Assembly (NCBI GenBank): GCA_028292785.1
Contig: JAQGLQ010000521.1
Location: 1-6,569 of the forward strand
Direction: 5' to 3'
Source: Noviherbaspirillum sp.
GTDB lineage: Bacteria; Pseudomonadota; Gammaproteobacteria; Burkholderiales; Burkholderiaceae
Length of the DNA: 6,569 nt
Shown here: positions 1-6,146 of the stretch, in pieces
Layout of the letters: every line of letters starts with the position of its first letter
Numbering within the stretch: the first letter of the stretch is position 1
Made by a program: the position numbers and the translations under genes
The notes under the pieces: generated by a model
The model's database searches: none
Told to the model about the DNA's origin: nothing
Seen by the model: the letters and a program-made list of their open reading frames with translations, nothing else

Positions 1-536
1 GCGCGCTCGAAAATGTCGAATTTCCGATGGAAATACGCGGCGTGCCGCAAAAGGAGCGGCGCGAACGGGCACGGCGCTTTCTCGACATGGTCGGCCTGGC
101 CGAATTCGAAAATCACCGGCCGTCGCAGCTGTCGGGCGGCATGAAGGCGCGCACCGCGATCGCCCGCACGCTCGCCGCCGAACCGCGCATCCTGCTGATG
201 GATGAACCGTTCGGCGCGCTCGACGAACAGACGCGCATGCTGCTGGGCGACCAGATCATCCGCATCTGGAAGGAATTGCAGCAAACCACGCTGCTCATTA
301 CTCACAACATCACCGAAGCAGTGCAGCTCTCCGACCGCGTCGCCGTCATGAGTTACCGGCCGGGACGTATCAAGCGCATCGTCGATATCGATCTGCCACG
401 CCCGCGCACGTCGGAAATGATTTCCGATGAACGCTTCGGCCGTCTGGTCGGCAGCATCTGGCAGGACTTGCGCGAGGAAGCGATGCGCGGATTGAAAGAG
501 GCGGAGAGGGAACGCAACAAAGCCGGTTCCGCCTGA
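1..536 (+). CDS. ABC transporter ATP-binding protein, nitrate/sulfonate/taurine (SsuB/TauB/NrtD-like) type, 5'-truncated by window edge
   Basis: This is the cytoplasmic ATPase that would power the importer encoded just downstream. The frame is already open at base 3 and reads ALENVEFPMEIRGVPQ, the usual segment after the Q-loop in this family, so the ATG at 27 is internal and the true start with Walker A lies left of the window. Visible motifs are the ABC signature LSGGM (129-143), Walker B ILLMDE (189-206) followed by PFGALD (D-loop region), and the H-loop histidine in LLITHN (codon 303-305). The continuation EAVQLSDRVAVMS is typical of the SsuB/TauB/NrtD group. The stop is TGA at 534-536. 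The binding-protein gene starts 90 bases on, and no convincing terminator lies between, so the two are probably co-transcribed. The family is certain; the substrate cannot be read from the ATPase. Confidence 0.95.
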   Translation, partial: ALENVEFPMEIRGVPQKERRERARRFLDMVGLAEFENHRPSQLSGGMKARTAIARTLAAEPRILLMDEPFGALDEQTRMLLGDQIIRIWKELQQTTLLITHNITEAVQLSDRVAVMSYRPGRIKRIVDIDLPRPRTSEMISDERFGRLVGSIWQDLREEAMRGLKEAERERNKAGSA

Positions 537-613
537 TTATCGTGTAGCAAGGGGATTGATCCGAATGCAACTCCGGAAGCGCCGCAGAGCGTAGAACCGG
601 ACCACATCACAAT

Positions 614-620
614 CAAGGAG
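614..620 (+). promoter_or_regulatory. Shine-Dalgarno of the substrate-binding protein gene
   Basis: The tract AAGGAGA lies six bases before the ATG at 627. It is a strong match to the anti-Shine-Dalgarno and fixes that start. The 537-626 spacer before it shows no clear -35/-10 pair. It holds only a weak imperfect inverted repeat, TCCGG with CCGGA about 20 bases later. Confidence 0.7.
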
Positions 621-626
621 ACACAC

Positions 627-1589
627 ATGATACGCTTTAAAAGAACAATGCTCGGCTGCGTCGTCGTTTCGCTGTTTGCCGGTTCTGCCTTCGCGCAGGA
701 AAAAATCCGCGTCGCCAACAGCCAGAAAGACCTGTGGGATACCACCTATGTGATTTATGCCGAGCAGGCCAAGGGCTTCTTCAAGGAGGCCGGCATCGAT
801 CTTGAAGTGTTGTGGACCGATGGCGGCGCGGACACCCAGCAGGCGATCATTTCGGGCAGCCTCGACATCGGCCTCAACACCGGGGTGCTGGGCGTGATCG
901 GCCCGATCGCCAAGGGCGCGCCGCTGACCATCCTCAGCGCTTCCATGACCGGTTCGCCCGACCTGTGGTGGTATGTGAAAGGGGATAGCCCGATCAAGTC
1001 GATGAAGGACACCACCGACAAGTCGGTCGCCTTCTCGCGGGTCGGCGCGTCCAGCCACCTGCTGGCGCTCGATCTGGCGGCGCATGCCAATGCCAAGCCG
1101 AAATTCGTAAGCACCGGCGGCATGCCGGCGACGCTGACGCAGCTCATGTCCGGACAGATCGACGTCGGCTGGGCCGCCGGTCTGTTCAGCTACGATCAGC
1201 TGCAGCAGGGGAAGATACGCCGTATCGCCATCGGCAACGATGCGCCTGGCGTGGCCGAGCAGACCGTGCGCGTGAATATTGCGAACTCCAACTTCGTGAA
1301 AGCCAAGCCCGAGCTGGTGAAGAAATTCATGGCCGCCTACAAGAAAGCGCAGGACTGGGCATACAGCGATCCGCAAGCGATCGAGATATATGCGAAGGCC
1401 AACAATGTGAGCGTCGATCTTGCGAGGAAAGCGCGGGACGAGATCTATCCGCGCAAAACGACGGCAATGAGCCCGGTCGGCGGCTTCGACATGTCGATGA
1501 AGCAGGCCATCGACAACAAGCGGCTGGACAAGCCGATTCCGCCGGAAAAGGTCAAGGAAATCCTGCGCTACGCCAACGAGCAGAAATAA
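627..1589 (+). CDS. Periplasmic ABC substrate-binding protein, SsuA/TauA/NMT1-like
   Basis: A 320-residue secreted solute receptor for the importer, close to the family's usual length. Residues 1-23 form a classical Sec signal peptide: MIRFKR, a hydrophobic stretch, then AFA before Q24, a good signal-peptidase I site. The mature protein starts EKIRVANSQKDLWDTTYVIYAEQAKGFFKEAGIDLEV, the typical first strand and 'YVAQ.KGFFKEAGLDVEL' segment of the nitrate/sulfonate/NMT1 fold. GGADTQQAIISGSLDIGL follows, then a second lobe with LTQLMSGQIDVGW. The gene sits between the ATPase and two permease genes, so it is the receptor of this system. The start is set by AAGGAGA six bases upstream. Substrate is unknown. 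The dehydrogenase at the operon's end suggests a 2-hydroxy acid, but sulfonates, aromatic carboxylates or thiamine-precursor-like compounds remain possible. Confidence 0.93.
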   Translation: MIRFKRTMLGCVVVSLFAGSAFAQEKIRVANSQKDLWDTTYVIYAEQAKGFFKEAGIDLEVLWTDGGADTQQAIISGSLDIGLNTGVLGVIGPIAKGAPLTILSASMTGSPDLWWYVKGDSPIKSMKDTTDKSVAFSRVGASSHLLALDLAAHANAKPKFVSTGGMPATLTQLMSGQIDVGWAAGLFSYDQLQQGKIRRIAIGNDAPGVAEQTVRVNIANSNFVKAKPELVKKFMAAYKKAQDWAYSDPQAIEIYAKANNVSVDLARKARDEIYPRKTTAMSPVGGFDMSMKQAIDNKRLDKPIPPEKVKEILRYANEQK

Positions 1590-1592
1590 GCC

Positions 1593-2345
1593 GTGGCCAA
1601 CGCAGCGCGCGCGACTACGCTGGCCGGACTGGCCGGGCTCGTCGTCATCGTACTGATTTGGCACATGATCGTGGCGCAGGAATGGGTGTCCGCGTTCATC
1701 GTTCCGCCGCCGGCCGAAGTCTGGGCGGCGGGATTCACGCTGGCGAAGGAAGAGCGCCTGTTGAATTCCTTCCTGCTCACGCTCGGGGTCAGCTTCGCTG
1801 CGACCGCGATCGCGACGGCGATCGGCGTCAGCGGCGGCTGGCTGCTGTACCGCTACCGCATGCTCGGCGTCGCGTATGAAAGCTGGCTCGGCGCGCTGTT
1901 CTCGGCGCCCCTGATTCTTTTCTATCCGCTGTTCATGGTGATCTTCGGCCGCGGTTACACCACGCTGATCGTGATGGGCGTGTTTGCCGGCGTCATTCCC
2001 ATTCTGCTGAAGACATGGGAAGGGTTGAGCGGCGTTCGTCCGGTGCTGATCAATGTCGCACGCTCTTTCAACATGTCCGACGCGATGGTGTTCCGCAAGG
2101 TAATGCTGCCGGCGGCGATACCGACGATTTTCACCGGCCTGCGGCTCGGCTTCATCTACACCATGATCAATGTGGTGGCGCTGGAATACCTGGCCAACTT
2201 CGGCGGCCTCGGTTTTCTGGTCGGCGAAATGTACGACCGCTTCGACATCCCGGCGATGTACGCGGCGGTGGTGTTCGTGATCGGCGTCAGCATCATCGGA
2301 TTCTGGTCGTCGGAAAGGTTGGAACAATGGCTGCTCAAGGCATGA
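1593..2345 (+). CDS. ABC transporter permease (BPD_transp_1 / SsuC-TauC-like), first of two
   Basis: A 250-residue inner-membrane permease. The start is GTG at 1593, three bases after the stop of the binding-protein gene. No ATG fits better, and translational coupling is likely. Hydrophobic segments lie near residues 11-28, 58-85, 100-118, 124-140, 177-200 and 221-238, consistent with about six helices. The cytoplasmic coupling (EAA) loop is near 153-175, with INVARSFN...KVMLPAAIPTIFTGLRLG, which identifies the binding-protein-dependent permease fold. The glycine usually found in the EAA motif is Asn160 here (SFN). Its end overlaps the start of the second permease. It probably pairs with that paralogue to form the translocation channel. 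Confidence 0.92.
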   Translation: MANAARATTLAGLAGLVVIVLIWHMIVAQEWVSAFIVPPPAEVWAAGFTLAKEERLLNSFLLTLGVSFAATAIATAIGVSGGWLLYRYRMLGVAYESWLGALFSAPLILFYPLFMVIFGRGYTTLIVMGVFAGVIPILLKTWEGLSGVRPVLINVARSFNMSDAMVFRKVMLPAAIPTIFTGLRLGFIYTMINVVALEYLANFGGLGFLVGEMYDRFDIPAMYAAVVFVIGVSIIGFWSSERLEQWLLKA

Positions 2346-3124
2346 CCGCCGCACCCGCCCGCCGTCCGGCCGGCGCGAGCGCGGCTTCGCGCGTCACGCT
2401 GATCCGGAGCCTCACCGTCGCCATCATCTGGGTCGCCTGGGAAGTGCTCGCGCGTTCAGGATGGCTGTACGAAGGCGTGATCCCGTCGTCGCTGGCGGTG
2501 CTCGCGTCGGTATGGAAGCACCTGAACGATCCGGTTTTCTACCGGCACATTGAGCGGACCTTTTATGAAGTCATCGCCGGCATGTCGATCGGTACGGCGC
2601 TCGGCCTGATGTTCGGCATTTTCATCGGGCGCTCGCGCTTCTTCGGCAGGGTGCTGGAGATTTACGTCAACGTGCTGGCGCCGGCGCCGAAGATCGTGTT
2701 CCTGCCACTGCTGATGGTCATCTTTGGCGTCGATTTCGGCTCCAAGGTAGCGATGGGCGCGGCATCCGCGTTTTTCCCGGTCGCCGTCGCGACGCTGTCG
2801 GCCATCCAGCTGGTCAATCCCGTGCTGATCAGGGTCGCCCAAAGCTTCAATGCGACTGTCTGGCAGCTTGTGAGCAAGGTCTACCTGCCGGCCATGATCG
2901 AGCCATTGGTGTCCGGCATGCGTCTTGGACTCGGCGTTGCGATCATCGGCGTGCTGCTGGCCGAAATCAAGCTGTCCAACATCGGGCTCGGCCATCTCGC
3001 GATCCAGCACTACAATCAGTTCAAGATCGCCGACATGTATGCGGTACTACTGATTACTTTCGCGCTGGCAGTGGGAGCCAACTCCTTGATCGGCGCGCTG
3101 GCGCGGCGGGTGCAACGGCGTTAA
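2327..3124 (+). CDS. ABC transporter permease (BPD_transp_1 / SsuC-TauC-like), second of two
   Basis: A 265-residue inner-membrane permease, paralogous to the preceding one. I place the start at ATG 2327 (MAAQGMTAAP) because GGAAAGG at 2312-2318 lies eight bases upstream, giving a 19-base overlap with the first permease. ATG 2342 (260 residues) makes the common ATGA stop/start overlap but has only AAGG one base away, so it is the alternative. Hydrophobic segments lie near residues 28-45, 78-100, 112-134, 140-160, 195-214 and 238-256. The coupling loop near 168-190 reads LIRVAQSFN...KVYLPAMIEP and shares the unusual SFN with its partner. The extreme C-terminus is basic (ARRVQRR). SsuC/TauC systems usually use a single permease gene, so a heterodimeric channel is inferred here. 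Confidence 0.91.
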   Translation: MAAQGMTAAPARRPAGASAASRVTLIRSLTVAIIWVAWEVLARSGWLYEGVIPSSLAVLASVWKHLNDPVFYRHIERTFYEVIAGMSIGTALGLMFGIFIGRSRFFGRVLEIYVNVLAPAPKIVFLPLLMVIFGVDFGSKVAMGAASAFFPVAVATLSAIQLVNPVLIRVAQSFNATVWQLVSKVYLPAMIEPLVSGMRLGLGVAIIGVLLAEIKLSNIGLGHLAIQHYNQFKIADMYAVLLITFALAVGANSLIGALARRVQRR

Positions 3125-3144
3125 TTAAAAATTTAAAAAAACCG

Positions 3145-4296
3145 ATGCGAATCCAGAATGCCGTCAACATCGACGACCTTGCGCGTCTTGCCAGACGGCG
3201 CCTGCCGGCCGTGATCTTCGATTTCCTCGACGGCGGGGCGGAAGATGAAACGACGCTGCGCGCCAACCGCGCCGCGTTCGAAGATTACCGCTTCCGTCCG
3301 CGCCTTCTGACCGGCCACACGAAACGCGATCTTTCGATCGAGCTGTTCGGCGACAGGCTGGCGCTGCCATTCATGATCGGCCCCACTGGACTCAACGGCA
3401 TTCACTGGACAGACGCCGATCTCGCACTTGCCCGCGCCGCCGCCGAAGCCGGTACGGCATTCGCCCTGTCCACCGCGTCCAACAATTCGCTGGAACAGGT
3501 GGCGGAATGCGCCATCGGTCCGAAATGGTTTCAGCTCTATCCATGGGGCGACCGCGCATTGTGCGGGCGACTGATGGCGCGGGCGAAGAGCGCCGGCTAC
3601 AGGGCACTGGTCGTCACGGTCGATTCGCTGATTCCCGGCAATCGCGAGCGCGACGTCCGCAACCGCTTCTCGCACCAGTTGCGCTTCACGCCCAAGGTGA
3701 TGGTCGATGGTCTTGCGCACCCCGGCTGGCTGACCGGGGTGTGGCTGCGCAGAGGAATGCCACGTTTTGAAAACATCGCGGAATTCGCGCCGCCCGGCGC
3801 CAATGCACGCGCGCTCGCGGACTTTACGCGCTCGCAGCGCAACGCCGGCCTCAATTGGAAAGATATCGCCTGGATGCGGGAATGCTGGGACGGGCCGATG
3901 TTATTGAAAGGCGTGCTGACCGTCGAGGACATGCTGCAAGCCGGCTCTCTGGGCGTCGATGGTGTCATCATCTCCAATCACGGCGGCCGCCAGCTGGACG
4001 GCGCGGTCACCACGATGGAGGTCTTGCCCGAGATGGTTGCCGCCGCCGGAAATACGATGGTGGTGCTCATCGACGGCGGCTTCCGGCGCGGCGCCGACAT
4101 TATCAAAGCACTGGCGCTCGGTGCGAAAGGCGTGCTGCTCGGACGTGCCACGCTCTACGGCGTCGCTGCCGGCGGACAGGCCGGGGCAGCGAAGGCGTTG
4201 TCGATTCTTGAAAGTGAAGTGGACCGCGTCATGGCGCTGATCGGCTGCGCATCGATCGCGGAACTATCGCCACAGCATGTATGCCGCGCTCGCTGA
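3145..4296 (+). CDS. FMN-dependent alpha-hydroxy-acid dehydrogenase, (S)-mandelate dehydrogenase-like
   Basis: A 383-residue TIM-barrel flavoenzyme of the glycolate oxidase / lactate dehydrogenase / mandelate dehydrogenase family, which oxidises a 2-hydroxy acid to the 2-oxo acid. Active-site residues visible by alignment from memory are Tyr132 (FQLY), Asp160 (TVD), Arg167 (GNRERD), Lys255 (LLKG), and His279 and Arg282 in SNHGGRQLDG. His279 is the catalytic base. Phosphate-binding segments are IDGGFRRG (309-316) and LLGRATLYG (331-339). The phrases GPTGLNG, LSTASN, GNRERD, RRGMP and GRATLYG are closer to Pseudomonas mandelate dehydrogenase (MdlB) than to LldD. The normally conserved substrate-binding Tyr of the N-terminal YDY motif is Phe27 here. 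The start at 3145 has no Shine-Dalgarno; it follows a 20-base A/T-rich spacer after the permease. It is probably co-transcribed with the transporter. The exact substrate is unproven. Confidence 0.93.
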   Translation: MRIQNAVNIDDLARLARRRLPAVIFDFLDGGAEDETTLRANRAAFEDYRFRPRLLTGHTKRDLSIELFGDRLALPFMIGPTGLNGIHWTDADLALARAAAEAGTAFALSTASNNSLEQVAECAIGPKWFQLYPWGDRALCGRLMARAKSAGYRALVVTVDSLIPGNRERDVRNRFSHQLRFTPKVMVDGLAHPGWLTGVWLRRGMPRFENIAEFAPPGANARALADFTRSQRNAGLNWKDIAWMRECWDGPMLLKGVLTVEDMLQAGSLGVDGVIISNHGGRQLDGAVTTMEVLPEMVAAAGNTMVVLIDGGFRRGADIIKALALGAKGVLLGRATLYGVAAGGQAGAAKALSILESEVDRVMALIGCASIAELSPQHVCRAR

Positions 4297-4312
4297 GGAG
4301 CACGGCTGAACG

Positions 4313-4780
4313 CTATGACCTGAAGAAACGGCGTTCGCGGCCGGAGCCAGAGTCCGTGATTTTCTGCGCATCCACCAGGGCATTGAGGGCAGGGGAGACG
4401 CGCTGTTTCAGTATCTGGACCTGAGCCTTGTCCCGCGCGAAACCGAGGGCCGCCGCTGCCGCGTTCGCTATGTCAACCGCCGACTGAGGCTGGTCGGTGA
4501 CCAGTTCCAGCCAGAAGTCACCGCCGGTGGTCGGGAAGACGCGCGCCTCTCTCGTGCCCTGGCCGGCCTTGGAACGGCTCTCTGTTTTCGCTGAAGCGCG
4601 TTTCCTGCCCTTGGCGGATTCCTGCTGTTGCGATCCTGTTTGACCGTTGCCGACGGTCTCCAACTGCTCGAGCGCCCGCTCAAGGGCCTCCACTCGGGAA
4701 AGGTAATAAGCCATTCCCTGTTTCGCCATGATCAGTTCCGCTGCAACCGCTTCCCGTGCCAGTTTGATATTGGGCGTCAT
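4313..4780 (-). CDS. Hypothetical protein with helical N-terminus, basic linker and winged-helix-like C-terminus
   Basis: I do not recognise this 155-residue protein. Residues about 4-43 are strongly helical and heptad-like (REAVAAELIMAKQG...SRVEALERALEQLE), suggesting a short coiled coil or dimerisation helix. Residues 46-80 are a polar, low-complexity linker rich in Q, S, K and R (KGRKRASAKTESRSKAG). Residues 88-155 look like a compact helical/winged domain: ALGFARDKAQVQILKQRVSPALNALVDAQKITDSGSGRERRFFRS, which resembles a recognition helix followed by a wing. A nucleic-acid-binding role is therefore plausible but only inferred. The start is supported by AAGGAAG seven bases upstream and an extended -10 41 bases before the ATG. 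It is convergent with the dehydrogenase (16-base gap) and divergent from the NYN gene, so it is a single-gene transcription unit. Confidence 0.8.
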   Translation of the reverse strand: MTPNIKLAREAVAAELIMAKQGMAYYLSRVEALERALEQLETVGNGQTGSQQQESAKGRKRASAKTESRSKAGQGTREARVFPTTGGDFWLELVTDQPQSAVDIANAAAAALGFARDKAQVQILKQRVSPALNALVDAQKITDSGSGRERRFFRS

Positions 4781-4820
4781 TCAGGTTCTTCCTTCATTTA
4801 TAAAAAAGTTAACTAAGGGG

Positions 4821-4829
4821 ATTGTAGCA
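4821..4829 (-). promoter_or_regulatory. Extended -10 promoter element for the - strand 155-residue gene
   Basis: Read on the - strand this is TGC followed by TACAAT, an extended -10 (TGn-TAnAAT). Transcription would start near 4814 and give a leader of about 34 bases to the ATG at 4780. There is no good TTGACA at the right distance, which fits extended -10 promoters. A 9-base direct repeat, AAAAGTTAA on the + strand, lies on either side (4804-4812 and 4838-4846). Confidence 0.45.
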
Positions 4830-4884
4830 GTCTGCGTAAAAGTTAAATACTTTCCGCAAGACGGAGGCGTCGGAACCGGAACGT

Positions 4885-4890
4885 TATAAT
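4885..4890 (+). promoter_or_regulatory. Candidate -10 box (TATAAT) upstream of the NYN gene
   Basis: A perfect TATAAT lies about 95 bases before the NYN start. No recognisable -35 is present at 16-18 bases upstream (the sequence there is GC-rich), so this would need an activator or be a weak promoter. A start near 4897 would give a leader of about 85 bases that includes the strong purine tract at 4908-4919. Confidence 0.35.
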
Positions 4891-4907
4891 GCGCTCGCGC
4901 TCGAGTT

Positions 4908-4919
4908 AAAGGAGGGAGG
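4908..4919 (+). other. Orphan Shine-Dalgarno-like tract in the NYN leader
   Basis: The tract AAAGGAGGGAGG contains a near-perfect anti-Shine-Dalgarno match, yet no ATG, GTG or TTG follows within reach. It lies about 65 bases before the real start. GGG at 4914-4916 can pair with CCC at 4924-4926, so the tract may be partly folded. Whether it is functional is unknown. Confidence 0.35.
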
Positions 4920-4982
4920 CTTTCCCTTAAGACTCGCCGCGCGGCATTTCATAATTCAAGGCAATTAATAAAGGACGATATG

Positions 4983-5819
4983 ATGGCAGGCCAACCTGAA
5001 ATCACCAATATGGCTTTGTTCTGCGACTTCGAGAACATCGCTCTCGGCGTGCGGGATTCGAAATATGCGCAGTTCGATATACGGCTGGTGCTCGAACGCC
5101 TGCTGCTCAAGGGCAGTATCGTCGTGAAAAAAGCCTATTGCGACTGGGAGCGCTACAAGGATTTCAAGGGAACGATGCACGAAGCGTCGTTCGAATTGAT
5201 CGAGATTCCGCATGTGCGGCAATCGGGCAAGAATTCCGCCGATATCCGGATGGTGGTCGATGCGCTCGACCTTTGCTATACGAAATCACATGTCGACTGC
5301 TTCGTCATCATCAGCGGCGATTCCGACTTTTCACCATTGGTATCGAAGCTGAGGGAAAACAATAAATATGTGATCGGCATCGGCGTCAAGGATTCCACTT
5401 CGGACCTGTTGAGCGCCAACTGCGACGAATTCATTTTTTACGACGACCTGGTGCGCGCATCCAGACCAAAAAGAAAAGCGGCCGAGAAGAAGACGCCGGC
5501 CAAGCCGGCATCGGCTTCCAACGTCCCAGCGAAAGCTGGCCCGCCCAAGGCCGAGGAGGACAAGCGCCAGGAGGCGCTCGACTTCATCGTGGAGACCATC
5601 GAAGGCCTGGCGGCCGAGCGCGGCGAAGAGGATAAGATGTGGGGCTCGATGGTGAAACAGACCATGAAGCGACGCAGACCGGGATTCACAGAAGCCTATT
5701 ATGGCTATCGTTCGTTCAAGGAACTGGTGGAAGACGCGCATAAACACCACCTGCTGGTCATGACGCGCGATGAAAAATCCGGTCAATACACCGTGCGTCT
5801 GCCGCCCGCCGAAGAATAA
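4983..5819 (+). CDS. NYN-domain (LabA/DUF88, PIN-like) ribonuclease with C-terminal OST-HTH/LOTUS-like domain
   Basis: A predicted cytoplasmic RNA-processing or RNA-decay enzyme of 278 residues. The N-terminal NYN domain (about residues 9-157) starts ALFCDFENIALG, whose Asp15 and Asn18 are the first metal-site motif. NSADIRMVVDAL follows (Asp87, Asp93), then VIISGDSDFSPLV (Asp113, Asp115), the classic acidic cluster of the fold. Residues 160-195 are a linker rich in K, A and P. Residues 194-276 (QEALDFIVETIEGL...WGSMVKQTMKRRRPGFTEAYYGYRSFKELVEDAHKHHLLVM) match the OST-HTH/LOTUS pattern, an RNA-binding winged helix. AAGGA at 4971-4975 is seven bases from ATG 4983 and only four from the adjacent ATG 4980, so I prefer 4983. 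The gene stands alone after a divergent spacer. Catalytic activity and RNA target are inferred from the family. Confidence 0.9.
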   Translation: MAGQPEITNMALFCDFENIALGVRDSKYAQFDIRLVLERLLLKGSIVVKKAYCDWERYKDFKGTMHEASFELIEIPHVRQSGKNSADIRMVVDALDLCYTKSHVDCFVIISGDSDFSPLVSKLRENNKYVIGIGVKDSTSDLLSANCDEFIFYDDLVRASRPKRKAAEKKTPAKPASASNVPAKAGPPKAEEDKRQEALDFIVETIEGLAAERGEEDKMWGSMVKQTMKRRRPGFTEAYYGYRSFKELVEDAHKHHLLVMTRDEKSGQYTVRLPPAEE

Positions 5820-5826
5820 ATTCTTC
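5811..5826. repeat. Perfect palindrome over the NYN stop codon
   Basis: GAAGAATAAATTCTTC is two 7-base arms around AA and includes the TAA stop at 5817-5819. It could form a small A/T-rich hairpin in RNA. It is not followed by a T-tract, so it is not a convincing intrinsic terminator. It may partly reflect chance, because its left half is coding sequence (Glu-Glu). Confidence 0.4.
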
Positions 5827-5930
5827 CCATTGATCGGCGCCATGTTTGTGCGGCTCGATTGCTGTTTGTAATCAAATGTTTCAGGCGCGACATCAATAAA
5901 GTAGGGTTCTCTAACCCATCACTTAAAACC

Positions 5931-6098
5931 ATGCGCTACGAAGCCTTTGGAAAATGCCGCGAATGCGGCCGCCAGAATGAATGGAGTGTGTCCGAATGCC
6001 CCGGCTGTCATATCAAGCGACGGCCGTGGCTAACCCTGTTCACTTATTTCTGGTTGGCGACGGTCACCGTTTTTACAGTGCTTGTGGGAATAACATAA
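5931..6098 (+). CDS. Small zinc-ribbon protein with one C-terminal membrane helix
   Basis: A 55-residue ORF starting MRYEAFGKCRECG. Cys9, Cys12, Cys23 and Cys26 form two CxxC knuckles, CRECG and CPGCH, a short zinc-ribbon pattern. After the basic stretch KRRPW, residues 34-54 are one hydrophobic helix (LTLFTYFWLATVTVFTVLVGI). The predicted product is a small membrane-anchored zinc-ribbon protein with a cytoplasmic N-terminus by the positive-inside rule. The reading frame also extends upstream to a TTG at 5859 (79 residues), but that extension is not family-like. Neither start has a Shine-Dalgarno. I do not know a function. The motif pattern argues that it is real, but the weak translation signals lower confidence. 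Confidence 0.55.
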   Translation: MRYEAFGKCRECGRQNEWSVSECPGCHIKRRPWLTLFTYFWLATVTVFTVLVGIT

Positions 6099-6146
6099 GT
6101 AGCCGGTGCAGGGGGTACGTCGATTTGGCGGAGGCGCTTTTTATAA

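Noticed and set aside
2015..2326. N-terminal extension of the second permease frame back to 2015
   Set aside because: The extra residues are Arg/Gly-rich out-of-frame translation of the first permease. A start with a ribosome site exists at 2327.
537..2354. Long open frame (605 codons) on the - strand
   Set aside because: It runs antisense to the binding protein and first permease, both certain. Its protein is rich in H, R, D and Q with no fold-like pattern, as expected for the complement of GC-rich coding sequence.
2456..3010. Open frame of 184 codons on the - strand opposite the second permease
   Set aside because: Same low-quality H/R/D/Q-rich composition; it is the complement of a clear membrane-protein gene.
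4297..4312. Bidirectional terminator between the convergent dehydrogenase and 155-residue genes
   Set aside because: Only 16 bases separate the stops and no stem-loop with T-tract is visible on either strand.
4777..4797. Six-codon leader ORF on the - strand (MKEEPE) whose stop overlaps the ATG of the 155-residue gene
   Set aside because: The overlap is exact (ATGA), but the mini-ORF has no ribosome site of its own and its body is the gene's Shine-Dalgarno, so coincidence is the simpler view.
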